A stretch of DNA of 64,000 bases from the NCBI RefSeq assembly GCF_014297595.2, contig NZ_CP060414.2, positions 248,001-312,000 of the forward strand, read 5' to 3'. The notes under the pieces were generated by a model. That model saw only the letters and a list, made by a program, of their open reading frames with translations, ran no database searches and was not told where the DNA came from. Numbering within the stretch: the stretch's first letter is position 1; every line of letters starts with the position of its first letter. Both the position numbers and the translations under genes were made by a program. The DNA comes from Neisseria musculi (lineage in GTDB: Bacteria > Pseudomonadota > Gammaproteobacteria > Burkholderiales > Neisseriaceae). Positions 50,573 to 59,279 of the stretch are shown here, one piece after another.

Positions 50573-51573
50573 CTAGTGTGCAAAATTTGTGCCATGATTA
50601 AACCCAATCCTATCCAATAAAGCCGTATGGTTCTGCAAATGTTCAGCAGACAAATGTGCGTATCGGCGTACCATCTCAATACTTTCCCCATTTCCTGCAA
50701 AGCAGCGAGCAGAACACCGGTCTGAACCAGCCAGCTTGCCTATGTGTGGCGCAGGTCGTGCCAGCGGAAATCTTCGATGCCGACCACTTCCAACGCCTTT
50801 TTCCACGGCTTCTGTATGTCGCAAACCGGCTGCCTGCGCCTGTTGACAAACACAGAGTCGGGATGTTTTCCGCGTTGTTTGAATAAAACGGATAATGCCG
50901 CATCGTTCAGTGCCACGCCCAGGGCGTGCCCCGATTTGGTTTCGTCATGATGCAGCCATGCGACTTTGCGTTCCAGGTCGATTTGCTTCCATTTGAGATT
51001 CAATACGTTGGATTTGCGCAAGCCCGTGTTCAGGCTGAATACTGCCATTGCGCCGATATAGTCGGGCAGTGCCGCAACCAGCTTTTCCGCTTCATCGGGT
51101 CTGAGCCAGCGGACGCGCCGCCGCGCCTCACGGTAGCCTGTCAGTTTGGGGGCCGTGTTGAGATAGTCCCAGTCTTTTACGGATTTGTTCAACACGGCAC
51201 GGACAAACGAGAGATAGCGGTTTTTGGTGGCATTGCTGCCTTTAATCTTGGCGATTTCGGCCATAATCAGGCTTTTGCCCAGTTGGTGCAGATACAGCCC
51301 CCTGAAGGCGGTGAGCCTGCGGATTTTGGTTTCATCATCGATCAGGCTCTTTTTGTCGCGCCGCTCTTCCAGCCAGCGCAGACAGGCTTCATCCCACAGT
51401 ATTTTGGGCTTTTCGGCAAAGTGCTTTACCCGCCACAGGTCGTATTTCAGTTTATCGTGATACTCTTGTGCCTCCTTTTCACATTTTGTTCCAGTCGAGC
51501 ATCTAATGCGCTTACCGTCCGGCGAATAGATATCGGCATACCATATGCCGTTGTTGCGTTTGTAAATCGGCAT
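50573..51573 (-). pseudogene. int: Tyrosine-type phage integrase, nonsense and deletion
   Basis: The frame encodes the SAM-like core-binding domain and the catalytic domain of a tyrosine recombinase, with the first arginine in LNTGLRKSNVLNLKWKQID and the HxxR box in FRWHDLRHT. At 50740 TAG replaces the conserved tryptophan codon (LRHTWASWLVQ). About five bases are then lost in QEMGGW-ESIEMVRRYAHLS, after which the tyrosine region runs to 50573. It would catalyse excision and integration at the adjacent tRNA. Two lesions make it inactive. Confidence 0.88.
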
Positions 51574-51776
51574 TGTTCTTCACTCCTGTTTCCGAGCGAT
51601 GCCTGCACGGCATCATTTTCCGAATCATGCAGAAAAGCGTCAAGGGCAGGCTGGGTAATGCAGTATTTCCGCCCGGGCTTTGAGGCGTTCAGACGGCCTG
51701 CGCGGATATGCTCCCGTATCGTTTCGGGATGGCATTTGCAGTAGGCCGCCGCTTCGGTTACATCGTAGGTTTTCAC
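51447..51776 (-). CDS. Helix-turn-helix protein, excisionase-like
   Basis: The 109-residue protein begins YDVTEAAAYCKCHPETIREHIRAGRL, an HTH_17/MerR-type helix-turn-helix as in excisionases and small phage regulators. Its C-terminal part overlaps the integrase start by 127 bases, which is long; the natural stop may have been displaced. It is translated with the upstream 88-codon gene, whose stop overlaps its start. Confidence 0.7.
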   Translation of the reverse strand: MKTYDVTEAAAYCKCHPETIREHIRAGRLNASKPGRKYCITQPALDAFLHDSENDAVQASLGNRSEEQCRFTNATTAYGMPISIRRTVSALDARLEQNVKRRHKSITIN

Positions 51777-52039
51777 AGTGATGCTCCATATACGGTTTCA
51801 TACACGGGGTAGGTGGCGGTTTTCAGAAACTCCGCCAGCTTTCTGACCGCCAAATGCCGTTTGATTTTCGGCTCGATTATCAGATAGTCTGCGGCAGAAA
51901 CGTAAAAAAGCAGGCAGTAGAATCTGCCTGCTTCTGTCTGTACCGGTAACAGCCGGTAATGCGGGTAGCCGGTTTGCGGCGGGGTGTATCCCGCAGAGAC
52001 TTTAATGGTGCGGACAATAGGAGCAGTTTCAATCAGCAT
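51773..52039 (-). CDS. Hypothetical protein of the integrase module
   Basis: An 88-residue protein begins MLIETAPIVRTIKVSAGYTP and continues with beta-rich RFYCLLFYVSAADYLII. An AGGTGAAAG site precedes the ATG, and its stop overlaps the start of the HTH gene (ATGA). No family recognised. Confidence 0.6.
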   Translation of the reverse strand: MLIETAPIVRTIKVSAGYTPPQTGYPHYRLLPVQTEAGRFYCLLFYVSAADYLIIEPKIKRHLAVRKLAEFLKTATYPVYETVYGASL

Positions 52040-52073
52040 AATCTTTCACCTGTCTGCATTATCCGGTCATTCG

Positions 52074-52220
52074 TCAAACTCTGACCAAGTAATTTAATGT
52101 AAGTAAAGAAAAGAGCACAACCCGGCAGCATCGTCTCAACACTGGAAGTATTTCCTGTAATAAAAAACGAAATATGATTAAAACGAAACAAAACCACAAG
52201 CCGCTAATAACAAATTTCAT
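52074..52220 (-). CDS. Small membrane protein
   Basis: A 48-residue frame starts with ATG at 52220 after a good GAGGA site. It encodes a hydrophobic helix (ISGLWFCFVLIIFRFLL) and a cysteine/arginine-containing second half. Position between ssb and the hypothetical gene fits the module. Unrecognised. Confidence 0.5.
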   Translation of the reverse strand: MKFVISGLWFCFVLIIFRFLLQEILPVLRRCCRVVLFSLLTLNYLVRV

Positions 52221-52237
52221 TGAGTATCCTCAAATCA

Positions 52238-52300
52238 CTAATATAAAACGAACAGCATCATCAGCACCAAAGCCGCCGCAAATGCAATTGTCAATTCCAT
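52238..52300 (-). CDS. 20-residue hydrophobic peptide ORF
   Basis: ATG at 52300 begins MELTIAFAAALVLMMLFVLY, a single membrane helix, with the stop 17 bases before the next small gene. No strong ribosome site. It may be a phage tip-protein relative or chance. Confidence 0.3.
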   Translation of the reverse strand: MELTIAFAAALVLMMLFVLY

Positions 52301-52365
52301 TCCAAAACCGGGCCGCAGTTGCGGTCTGAAATTGAGCCACCCTGTGAGCGGCGTTTCAGACGGCC

Positions 52366-52761
52366 TTACATCATGCTGTAAATGCCGCCGGCTGTGTTTT
52401 CTTCCGTTACGCCCTGCCGGGCATGGCCGGCGGTGCGGATAATCTGCATTTCGTTGCAGACAACCTCGGTAACCGACCGCGCCGCACCGGCTTTGTCGGT
52501 GTAGAGGCGGGTGCGCAGCCTGCCGTACACCAACACGGTATCGCCTTTTTTCATATGGCGGCACACGGTTTCGGCATGGCGGTTGTAGAGCAGCACCGCA
52601 AACCATTCGGTGTGCTCTTTTATTTCGCCGGTGGATTTGTCCGTCCACTTTTCGGAAACGGCCACGTTGATTTTGGCAACCGGCGTGCCGTCGGGCATAT
52701 GGCGCAATTCGGGGTCTTTGCCGAGGTTGCCCATGATTTCGATTTTGTTGATGTACGGCAT
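52366..52761 (-). CDS. ssb: Single-stranded DNA-binding protein (phage or island type)
   Basis: The 131-residue protein has the OB fold of SSB: INKIEIMGNLGKDPELRHMPDGTPV, TEWFAVLLYNRHAETV and DTVLVYGRLRTRLYTDK. It lacks the long acidic DDDIPF tail of chromosomal SSB and ends GGIYSMM, so it is probably the mobile-element copy. It is the first gene of the minus-strand module leading to the integrase. An AAAGGAT site precedes the ATG. Confidence 0.85.
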   Translation of the reverse strand: MPYINKIEIMGNLGKDPELRHMPDGTPVAKINVAVSEKWTDKSTGEIKEHTEWFAVLLYNRHAETVCRHMKKGDTVLVYGRLRTRLYTDKAGAARSVTEVVCNEMQIIRTAGHARQGVTEENTAGGIYSMM

Positions 52762-52980
52762 TTTTCATCCTTTCAAAGCAGGCGGGCGGCGGCGTTTTGG
52801 GGAGCGGCAGCATGGAAACACCGCCGTGTGTGCGTATCGAGCCCCTTATCCAAACAGGAGGGCAAAACCGGGTTGTGCCGAGAAAGGAACTGCCGAAGCG
52901 TATCGCCTCCTTATCTGACAGAGGCAAAAACCAGAAGGGCGTTTTATGGATTATCGGCGCGTATCGCCTCCTTGCCCGAC

Positions 52981-53034
52981 AGACGGGCAGAAACGGCAGC
53001 GGCCGTAAGCACCGAGCAGAAGGCGTTTGAAATA
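52981..53034 (+). pseudogene. Fragment of phage rep
   Basis: GCAGAAACGGCAGCGGCCGT and the following bases match 16974-17018 in the intact rep, differing in a few bases. In frame it reads AETAAAVSTEQKAFE against AETAAAVSAEQEAFE. Confidence 0.65.
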
Positions 53035-53244
53035 TGCTCCCGCCTTAACCGGCCCAACCGGTTTTCCGGCTCATGGAACACTTTCTTTGCCCGCAGTCAT
53101 CCGCCGGTTGCAGACGGTGGGCGTGCGTTGGAAAAGGCCGGGCTGCTCACACTTTTGATGCCGGGAAGCTTGTGTTGTCTGCCGAAGCAACGGCTGCGTG
53201 ATTTTCGGGCGTTGGCGAAAAAGCCGAGCGCACGGGCGGGCGGT

Positions 53245-53460
53245 TTTTATCACGCCGCCGGCCGGCAACCGGGAACTTGGGAGTCGTTATGCGGGCGTTT
53301 GCTGCCGTTTTATCACTACTCCGGTCGGCAGGAACCGATAACTCCGTTGCAGCGATACGCTGTGGATGAAAAGTTTTATCACGCCGCCCGCCGGCGGAAA
53401 CCGATAATGCTATGGCAGATATTTGAAAGGAACTCGGTTTTATCACTCGGCCGGCCGTCT
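53245..53460. repeat. Four degenerate direct repeats with 63-66 base spacing
   Basis: TTTTATCAC occurs at 53245, 53308, 53374 and 53438, each time followed by a CCGG/CGGC-rich block and, in two or three units, by AACCGATAA. One frame reads FYHxAGR each time. They resemble the zot segment TTTTTATCAAC-CCCGA and may be multiplied from it. Confidence 0.55.
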
Positions 53461-53609
53461 GAAGCGGCCATGCCCGATACCGGCGCGTCCGTTTCAGACG
53501 GCCGTCAATCCCGCCTTTGCCGGATTCCCTGCCCGGTTCGGAGCAAGGCGGCACCGCCCGTCAATATGCCGGCGTCCGATGCCTCCCCGCTTTGCCGGCG
53601 GGGGCGGCC

Positions 53610-53752
53610 GAAAGAAAAACCGCCCGCTTTTTATCAACTGCTTTCCCGAGCCGGCCATCGGTCAGCAGGCGTTTGCAGACAGCCGAATCACAAACCGGCC
53701 CTGCACGACTTTCTGCCCTGCGCCCCGCCGGTTGCCCAAACAGAGCGCAAAG
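53610..53752 (+). pseudogene. Fragment of phage zot
   Basis: AAAGAAAAACCGCCCGCTTT and the bases following align with 19459-19610 of the prophage zot. The frame reads KKNRPLFINCFPEPAIGQQA against KKRPLFINGIPELAIEHQE, then ACGACTTTCTGCCC against AAGACTTTCTGCCC. It is only about 140 bases long. Confidence 0.65.
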
Positions 53753-53775
53753 GCTGTCTGAAAATGTTTTCAGAC

Positions 53776-54050
53776 GGCCAATGCCGCAATTATTGCGGGG
53801 TGCGGTTGGCAGTGCAGCTTCAAAGGCCGTTGATACTTATTCTGAACAGTTGGCAGATGCAGTTAAACAAGGTAATGATTCGGGTGCTCATGACGGCAGG
53901 AGCGGCATTGGATAATTTGCCGGGTGGAGGGGCGGTTTCTTCTGTTGCCAAGGGTGTCGGGCGCGGTCTCGGTATGTTGCTGTCTGAAAACAGCAGCGGT
54001 TTGGGTTTCAGTAATTACGCATTTTCAGACGGCCTGTTATCAGAAAAACG
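53776..54050 (+). pseudogene. Unidentified frameshifted coding remnant
   Basis: One frame reads GAVGSAASKAVDTYSEQLADAVKQGN, and after a shift near 53875 another reads VLMTAGAALDNLPGGGAVSS followed by VAKGVGRGLGMLLSEN. Together they look like a small-residue-rich protein region; the family is unknown. An uptake sequence follows. Confidence 0.35.
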
Positions 54051-54155
54051 GGAAAAGGTGTTATTCACAGCTTGCCCAATCAATAATGATACAGCCCGAC
54101 CAGCGGCCGTTATGCGGGGATCAGGGGGGGCTGTATTGTGTTGCTCGTGTTGCTG

Positions 54156-54302
54156 TTAGACGGTTGTGTGTGGTGTGCGTTTGAGTGTTTTTTTCTTGAA
54201 AGGGAACAGGCTGTTGTAAACCGCCCAAGCTGCCAAGCCGGTGTAGCCGAGCATAAACAATACGCCGATAACGGCAAAAATGGGCATCAGGCGGTCAATC
54301 AT
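54156..54302 (-). CDS. 48-residue membrane protein divergent to the P-ATPase gene
   Basis: ATG at 54302 is preceded by GGAGATAACC, a good ribosome site. The product has one helix (MPIFAVIGVLFMLGYTGLAAWAV in part) and a basic tail (FPFKKKTLKRTPH). Codon use fits the chromosome, so it is probably a real small gene rather than part of the remnant next to it. Function unknown. Confidence 0.55.
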   Translation of the reverse strand: MIDRLMPIFAVIGVLFMLGYTGLAAWAVYNSLFPFKKKTLKRTPHTTV

Positions 54303-54619
54303 GGTTATCTCCGAGTAAAGAAACGTTTTAATATGTGTTGTTTTGTGAGTTTTGTTTTTTGGGTGGTTTGCGGGATTGTGCTTTTTTATTTTTGATTGAT
54401 ATTTTGAAATATTAAAATATTACTGTCAAATTTTATGACTTTGAATTGATATTTTTCTGAGATTGTGTTGTTAATTTATGTAATTAATGGTTTGGAAATT
54501 GATAGATTTATGATGGAGGGAGCGGAAAGGAAAGTGTGCGGTGCGGCGTAGAGCCGCAGGCCGTCTGAAAAATGGTGCGCCGTTGCCCGAGCCGGGTGCT
54601 GCGCGTACAATTCCGAATC
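54303..54619. other. Divergent AT-rich promoter region
   Basis: AT-rich DNA between the small membrane gene and the P-ATPase, ending with an uptake sequence at 54560. No gene. Confidence 0.45.
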
Positions 54620-57082
54620 ATGAAAAAAACATGTTTCCATTGCGGGTTGGATGTGCCCGACAACATTTCTTTAACCGTGGTTTATGAAAACGAACCGCGC
54701 GATACCTGCTGTGCGGGCTGCCAGGCCGTTGCTCGGGGAATTATCGATGCCGGGCTGGGCAATTATTATAAACAGCGGACTGCCGATGCTGAAAAAGCAG
54801 CGTTGCCGCCGCAGGAAATGCTCGACCGCTTGAAGCTGTATGACCTGCCGGAAGTGCAGGCGGGTTTTGTGGAAGCCGGTGCGGGTGGTGAGCGCGAGGC
54901 GTTGCTGATGCTGGAGGGGATTACCTGCGCGGCCTGTGTGTGGCTGATCGAGCAGCAGCTTTTGCGTACGGCCGGTGTGTTGCGTGCAGATTTGAATTAC
55001 AGCACCCGCCGTGTGCGCGTGTTGTGGGACGAAGGCCGTGTGCGGCTTTCCGATATTCTGCTGCGCATTCAAAAAAGCGGTTACAGTGCGGCCCCTTATG
55101 ATGCCGGTAAATTTGAAGAGCAGGCGCAGGCCGAGCGCAAGCATTCGCTGATACGGCTGGCGGTGGCGGGTTTGTCGATGATGCAGACGATGATGTTTGC
55201 CGTGCCCGAATATCTTTACGGCCATGAAATCGAGCCGGTTTTTTTGAATGTGCTGCATTGGGGGGCGTTTCTGATGGTGCTGCCGGCGATGTTTTATTCG
55301 GCGGTACCGTTTTACCGGGGTATGTGGCGCGACATCAAAAACCGCCGCACCGGCATGGATACGCCGGTGGCGTTGGCGTTGATACTGACGTTTGCGGCAG
55401 GGGTTTACAGCCTGCTTGGCGGAGCCGGGCAGGGCATGTATTTTGAATCGATTGCCATGTTTGTGTTTTTTCTGCTCGGCGGCCGTTATATGGAGCAGGT
55501 TGCAAGGCGCAGGGCAGGAGATGCGGCAGAGCGGCTGGTGAAGCTGGTGCCTGCGTTTTGCCACAAGCTGAACGGTTATCCCGACAGTGAAAAGGCCGAA
55601 GAAGCGGCGGTGGTGCAGTTGCGGCCGGGCGATGTGGTGGCGGTGTATCCCGGCGAAGTGGTTCCGGTGGACGGAACGGTGCTGGCAGGCGAAAGCGAAA
55701 TAAACGAAGCCATGCTCACCGGCGAGAGCCTGCCTGTGCCCAAGCAGGCAGGCTCGGCGGTGGCGGCGGGCACACTCAACATATCGGGCCCGCTGGTTGT
55801 CCGCACCGAACAGGCGGGCGGCGGCACGCGGCTGGCGCATATCGTGAAGCTGCTCGACCGGGCTTTGGCGCAAAAGCCGCGTTTGGCGGAAATGGCTGAA
55901 AAATACGCTTCATCGTTTGTATTCAGCCTGCTGCTGATGGCCGTGCCGGTATTCGTGGGTTGGACGATATACGCCGGCCCTTTGCAGGCATTGTGGATTA
56001 CCGTGTCGCTGCTGGTGATTACCTGCCCGTGCGCGCTTTCGCTGGCCACCCCCACCGCGCTGGCCGCTTCCACCGGTGTTTTGGCTTCAGACGGCATCTT
56101 AGTCAGCGGGCGCGGCAGTTTGGAAACGCTGGCTCAGATTGACGATGTGGTGTTCGATAAAACCGGCACCTTAACACGGGGAGCATTGTCGGTTGTTGAA
56201 GTGCGCCCGTTGAGCCGTCTGAACGAGTGCCTGGCCGCCGCCGTTGCCGGGGTGCTCGAAGCCCAATCGGAACACCCCGTGGCCAAAGCCATTCTGAATC
56301 ATGCCGGCAGCCTGGGGGCGGAAGGATACACCGAAATCTGCGCCGAACAGCGCGCAAACTATGTTGGCAGCGGTGTGAGTGCACGGCTCACTGTAAACGG
56401 TGAAACACAAATCTGGGCGTTGGGCAAAGCAGATTTTGTGGCAGGCATATCCGGCAAACTGCCCGAAGCGGGTAGAATCGAACACAGCGGCAGTTTGGTT
56501 TATCTCGGTAACCAACACGGTTTTCAGACGGCCTTTCTGCTGGCAGACGAAACCAAAGCCGGCATTGCTGATATGCTGGGCAGGCTGAAAGCGCAGGGCA
56601 TGAAGCTGCACCTGCTCAGCGGCGACCGCCCGGCCGCCGTAGAAAATCTCGCCCGCCGGCTGGGTTTGGACAGCTACCGTGCAGAGGCTTCGCCCGAAGA
56701 CAAACTGGCCTATGTGGAAACCCTGCAGCGGCATCGGCGCAAAGTGCTGATGGTGGGCGACGGCATCAACGATGCCCCCGTGTTGGCGCAGGCAGATGTT
56801 TCCGTGGCGGTGGCGGGCGGTGCCGATGTTGCCCGCGAAGGTGCCGATGTGATACTGCTCAACGAAGATATGCGCGTGTTGCCGCAAACCATCAGGCAGG
56901 CGCAGCGCACCCGTGCGGTGATCCGTCAAAACCTGATTTGGGCCAGCGTTTACAATCTGATTGTGGTGCCGTTGGCCGTGTGCGGTTACGTTACCCCGTG
57001 GGTGGCCGCGCTGGGTATGAGCTTAAGCTCGCTGGTGGTGGTGGCAAATGCGTTAAGGCTGTTGAAAAAAGAGGTCGTTTGA
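54620..57082 (+). CDS. Heavy-metal P-type ATPase, FixI/CcoI type
   Basis: The 820-residue P1B ATPase begins with KKTCFHCGLDVPDN and DTCCAGCQAV, the cysteine-rich N-terminus typical of FixI/CcoI, then an HMA domain with GITCAACVWLIEQ. Later motifs are TGES (LTGESLPVPK), the membrane CPC (VITCPCALSLATP), DKTGTLT and GDGINDAPVL. FixI-type pumps export copper slowly to load cbb3 oxidase. The oxidase genes are not in this window, so a general copper-export role is the alternative. The ATG at 54620 fits; the 16 codons before it are non-conserved. Confidence 0.9.
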   Translation: MKKTCFHCGLDVPDNISLTVVYENEPRDTCCAGCQAVARGIIDAGLGNYYKQRTADAEKAALPPQEMLDRLKLYDLPEVQAGFVEAGAGGEREALLMLEGITCAACVWLIEQQLLRTAGVLRADLNYSTRRVRVLWDEGRVRLSDILLRIQKSGYSAAPYDAGKFEEQAQAERKHSLIRLAVAGLSMMQTMMFAVPEYLYGHEIEPVFLNVLHWGAFLMVLPAMFYSAVPFYRGMWRDIKNRRTGMDTPVALALILTFAAGVYSLLGGAGQGMYFESIAMFVFFLLGGRYMEQVARRRAGDAAERLVKLVPAFCHKLNGYPDSEKAEEAAVVQLRPGDVVAVYPGEVVPVDGTVLAGESEINEAMLTGESLPVPKQAGSAVAAGTLNISGPLVVRTEQAGGGTRLAHIVKLLDRALAQKPRLAEMAEKYASSFVFSLLLMAVPVFVGWTIYAGPLQALWITVSLLVITCPCALSLATPTALAASTGVLASDGILVSGRGSLETLAQIDDVVFDKTGTLTRGALSVVEVRPLSRLNECLAAAVAGVLEAQSEHPVAKAILNHAGSLGAEGYTEICAEQRANYVGSGVSARLTVNGETQIWALGKADFVAGISGKLPEAGRIEHSGSLVYLGNQHGFQTAFLLADETKAGIADMLGRLKAQGMKLHLLSGDRPAAVENLARRLGLDSYRAEASPEDKLAYVETLQRHRRKVLMVGDGINDAPVLAQADVSVAVAGGADVAREGADVILLNEDMRVLPQTIRQAQRTRAVIRQNLIWASVYNLIVVPLAVCGYVTPWVAALGMSLSSLVVVANALRLLKKEVV

Positions 57083-57165
57083 ACGGTAGGTGTTTTGAAA
57101 ACTATCATCGGCAGAAACACTTTGTTAGGCCGGAAACTGTTTGGTTATCAAGTAATAAAACAAGG

Positions 57166-57212
57166 ATGCCGTTTGGAAGCCTATTTTTTATAAATAGCTT
57201 TCCGAACGGCAT
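57166..57212. terminator. Long hairpin terminator downstream of the P-ATPase
   Basis: ATGCCGTTTGGAAGCCTATTT pairs with AAATAGCTTTCCGAACGGCAT with few mismatches around TTTAT. It lies between the convergent P-ATPase and lipoprotein genes. Its ends resemble a mutated uptake sequence. Confidence 0.7.
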
Positions 57213-57240
57213 ATGGTTATCAATCATTATTGGTTAATGA

Positions 57241-57432
57241 TTACATTGGAATTTTCCGGCCTTGCTGATCTCTCGGATGCCAAGGTCTTGAACATCCTAC
57301 CCCAGAACCGTTACCGCCTGCATAGCCATCACAGTTAGGATCCGGTTGAGGCTTTCCTGAATAAGGGGTGATTGGTGTGCTGTCTGTAGCAACAGAGCTG
57401 CAAGCTGCTAAACAGTAGACGCAGGCAAGCAT
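57241..57432 (-). CDS. Putative small lipoprotein
   Basis: The 63-residue frame starts MLACVYCLAAC, a very short signal with a lipobox (LAAC), and the mature part is glycine/proline-rich with two more cysteines (DPNCDGYAGGNGSGVGC). The signal lacks basic residues (the codon before is arginine, without a start), and no ribosome site is visible. It overlaps the double-glycine peptide frame by 25 bases. Either a real gene with a damaged start or the second half of a frameshifted gene. Confidence 0.4.
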   Translation of the reverse strand: MLACVYCLAACSSVATDSTPITPYSGKPQPDPNCDGYAGGNGSGVGCSRPWHPRDQQGRKIPM

Positions 57433-57527
57433 CCGATTGATTGCCCCGGATTACCACCGCCACCGCCGTTTAAAGCCCAAGCACCGCCAAAAATTTTATT
57501 CAATTCAGTCATGATAATTTCTTTCAT
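57408..57527 (-). CDS. Candidate double-glycine-leader peptide (bacteriocin-like)
   Basis: The 39-residue frame starts MKEIIMTELNKIFGG followed by AWALNGGGGGNPGQ and a tail with one cysteine. A leader of the form M-x-E-L...hydrophobic-GG directly before a glycine-rich core is the layout of class II bacteriocins and microcins exported by peptidase-containing ABC transporters. Ribosome sites are weak. No transporter or immunity gene lies adjacent, except possibly the overlapping lipoprotein frame. The region is AT-rich. Function is inference. Confidence 0.4.
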   Translation of the reverse strand: MKEIIMTELNKIFGGAWALNGGGGGNPGQSIGCLPASTV

Positions 57528-57947
57528 AATACTTATGTTTAACTAATAAATTGTTAATCAAGATAAGTTCTGTAATCATTAACTGTCAGCACATTATCTT
57601 GATTAATATTTTGGTTATTTAAAACATATAAAGTTTTTTAATTTTTTAGTTTTTTTGTAAAAAAGTGCTTTATTTTTTAATTATTATGTATTCATTAAAT
57701 TAGAAATGATTTTGTCTTAAATTGATAAATAATTTTCTATGGTTTTCCATCATTTTTATTCTGATTTCAGTTTGCCAGAAGTGGTTGTGCTAACTTGGTT
57801 TTTTATATTTAAAGCATATTTTCCGCCATCATTTAGCTTAATGCTAAATAGCCCGTTTGAATCTTTTCAGACGGCATGAAATTTTATACCGACAATTTTA
57901 TTGTGTATCCAACATCACCAATTACCAGAATCAAAGGAGAATAAACA
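57528..57947. other. AT-rich intergenic region
   Basis: About 420 very AT-rich bases with one uptake sequence at 57868. It must hold the promoter for the nitronate monooxygenase gene; nothing else is seen. Confidence 0.45.
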
Positions 57948-59024
57948 ATGAATTCTGATACCAAGCGTTTGCTTCAGCTTATCCGAACCCGCCTGCCGCT
58001 GATTCAGGCGCCGATGGCGGGCGTACAGGGCAGCAGGCTGGCCGTTGCCGCCTGTCGGGCCGGTGCGTTGGGTTCGCTGCCTGCCGCCATGCTGCCTGCC
58101 GAGCGGCTTTGTGCCGAAATCGAGGCCGTGCGGCGGCAGACCGGCCAACCGCTCAACATCAATTTTTTCGCCCATAAACAGCCGCAGCCCGATGCCGCGC
58201 AACAGGCGGCGTGGTTGCAGGCGCTGCAGCCGTTTTACCGCGAATTCGGCTTGAGCGGGGCAGACATTGCCGCAGGCGGCGGCAGGCAGCCGTTTGGCGA
58301 AGAGCAGGCGGAAATCGTGTTGCGCTACCGCCCGCGCGTGGTCAGCTTTCATTTCGGATTGCCCGACCGGGTGTTGTTGGATAAGGTGAAAAGCAGTGGT
58401 GCGGTGGTGATGTCGAGTGCCACCACGGTGGAAGAAGCCCGCCGGCTCGAAGCCGATGGTGCCGATATTGTTATCGCACAAGGTTTGGAAGCGGGCGGCC
58501 ACCGCGGTATGTTTCTCAGCCGGGATTTAACCACCCAATCAGGCACATTCAGCCTGCTGCCGCAAGTTTGCGCGGCGGTAAAGGTGCCGGTGGTGGCAGC
58601 CGGCGGTATCTGCAATGCTGCAACAGCCCGTGCCGCCTGCGATTTGGGTGCGGCAGGCATACAGATCGGCACCGCGCTGATGCTGGCAGACGAGGCCGAC
58701 ACTCCGCCTCTGCACCGCGCCGCCCTGCAAAGCAGCCGTGCGGAACATACCGCCTTGACCAATCTGTTCAGCGGCGGTTTCGCACGCGGTATCGTTAATC
58801 GATTTATCCGCGAGGCCGGCTTCGTTAATCCCGCTGTTCCGCCTTTTCCGTTGGCGCAGGCTGCGGCAGCCCCGTTGAAAGCGGCGGCCGAAGCGCAAGG
58901 TTCCGATGAATTTTCTTCATTGTGGGCAGGGCAGAATGCGCCGCTGGCGGAAACCGGCAGTGCGGCAGAAATTATCGGCAGGATTATGGCAGGTTGGAAC
59001 GGGCCGGCGGTAATGCCGGCGTAA
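57948..59024 (+). CDS. Nitronate monooxygenase
   Basis: The 358-residue FMN enzyme of the NPD family has PLIQAPMAGVQGSRLAVAACRAG at its start, INFFAHKQPQ, the VSFHFGLPD segment, and the phosphate-binding EAGGHRGMF and VVAAGGICNAATARAACDLGAAGIQIGT. It oxidises nitronates such as propionate 3-nitronate. An AAAGGAG site precedes the ATG. Length is normal, and it is transcribed alone. Confidence 0.9.
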   Translation: MNSDTKRLLQLIRTRLPLIQAPMAGVQGSRLAVAACRAGALGSLPAAMLPAERLCAEIEAVRRQTGQPLNINFFAHKQPQPDAAQQAAWLQALQPFYREFGLSGADIAAGGGRQPFGEEQAEIVLRYRPRVVSFHFGLPDRVLLDKVKSSGAVVMSSATTVEEARRLEADGADIVIAQGLEAGGHRGMFLSRDLTTQSGTFSLLPQVCAAVKVPVVAAGGICNAATARAACDLGAAGIQIGTALMLADEADTPPLHRAALQSSRAEHTALTNLFSGGFARGIVNRFIREAGFVNPAVPPFPLAQAAAAPLKAAAEAQGSDEFSSLWAGQNAPLAETGSAAEIIGRIMAGWNGPAVMPA

Positions 59025-59279
59025 AATCCGATGTTTCGGAATGAGCAAGGTTTAGCCAAAGCCGGCAGGCTGCGGTCTGTGCCCGTCTCTTCCCAACGGT
59101 CGGAGCCAGAAGGCCATCGGGGCAGACGGCGGGGTTTCGTCATCCGATTTCGGCTTTTTCGGAATGCGATATCGCAATACCCTGCTTTTATTTGATAAAT
59201 ATAAATATAGTCCATTGATCGGCAATCTATTTCGAACCGCTTTTTCTTTTTGTTTGAAAAAGCGCGGATTGCCGATACA

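Larger units (their letters stand above)
52790..54155. mobile_element. Scrambled remnant of a second filamentous phage
   Basis: This 1.4-kb stretch has no intact gene. It contains a rep fragment (52981-53034), four spaced repeats (53245-53460), a zot fragment (53610-53752) and an unassigned frameshifted frame (53776-54050). The order rep then zot is that of the prophage at 16.5-20.5 kb. The long plus frame at 52423-54159 crosses all of these and is not a gene. Confidence 0.6.

Noticed and set aside
53245..53460. CRISPR array
   Set aside because: The spaced repeats have only a nine-base constant core, no uniform repeat of 24 bases or more, and no cas genes nearby.
52423..54159. 578-codon plus-strand frame
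   Set aside because: It runs antisense through ssb and then across the phage remnant; no part looks like a continuous protein family.
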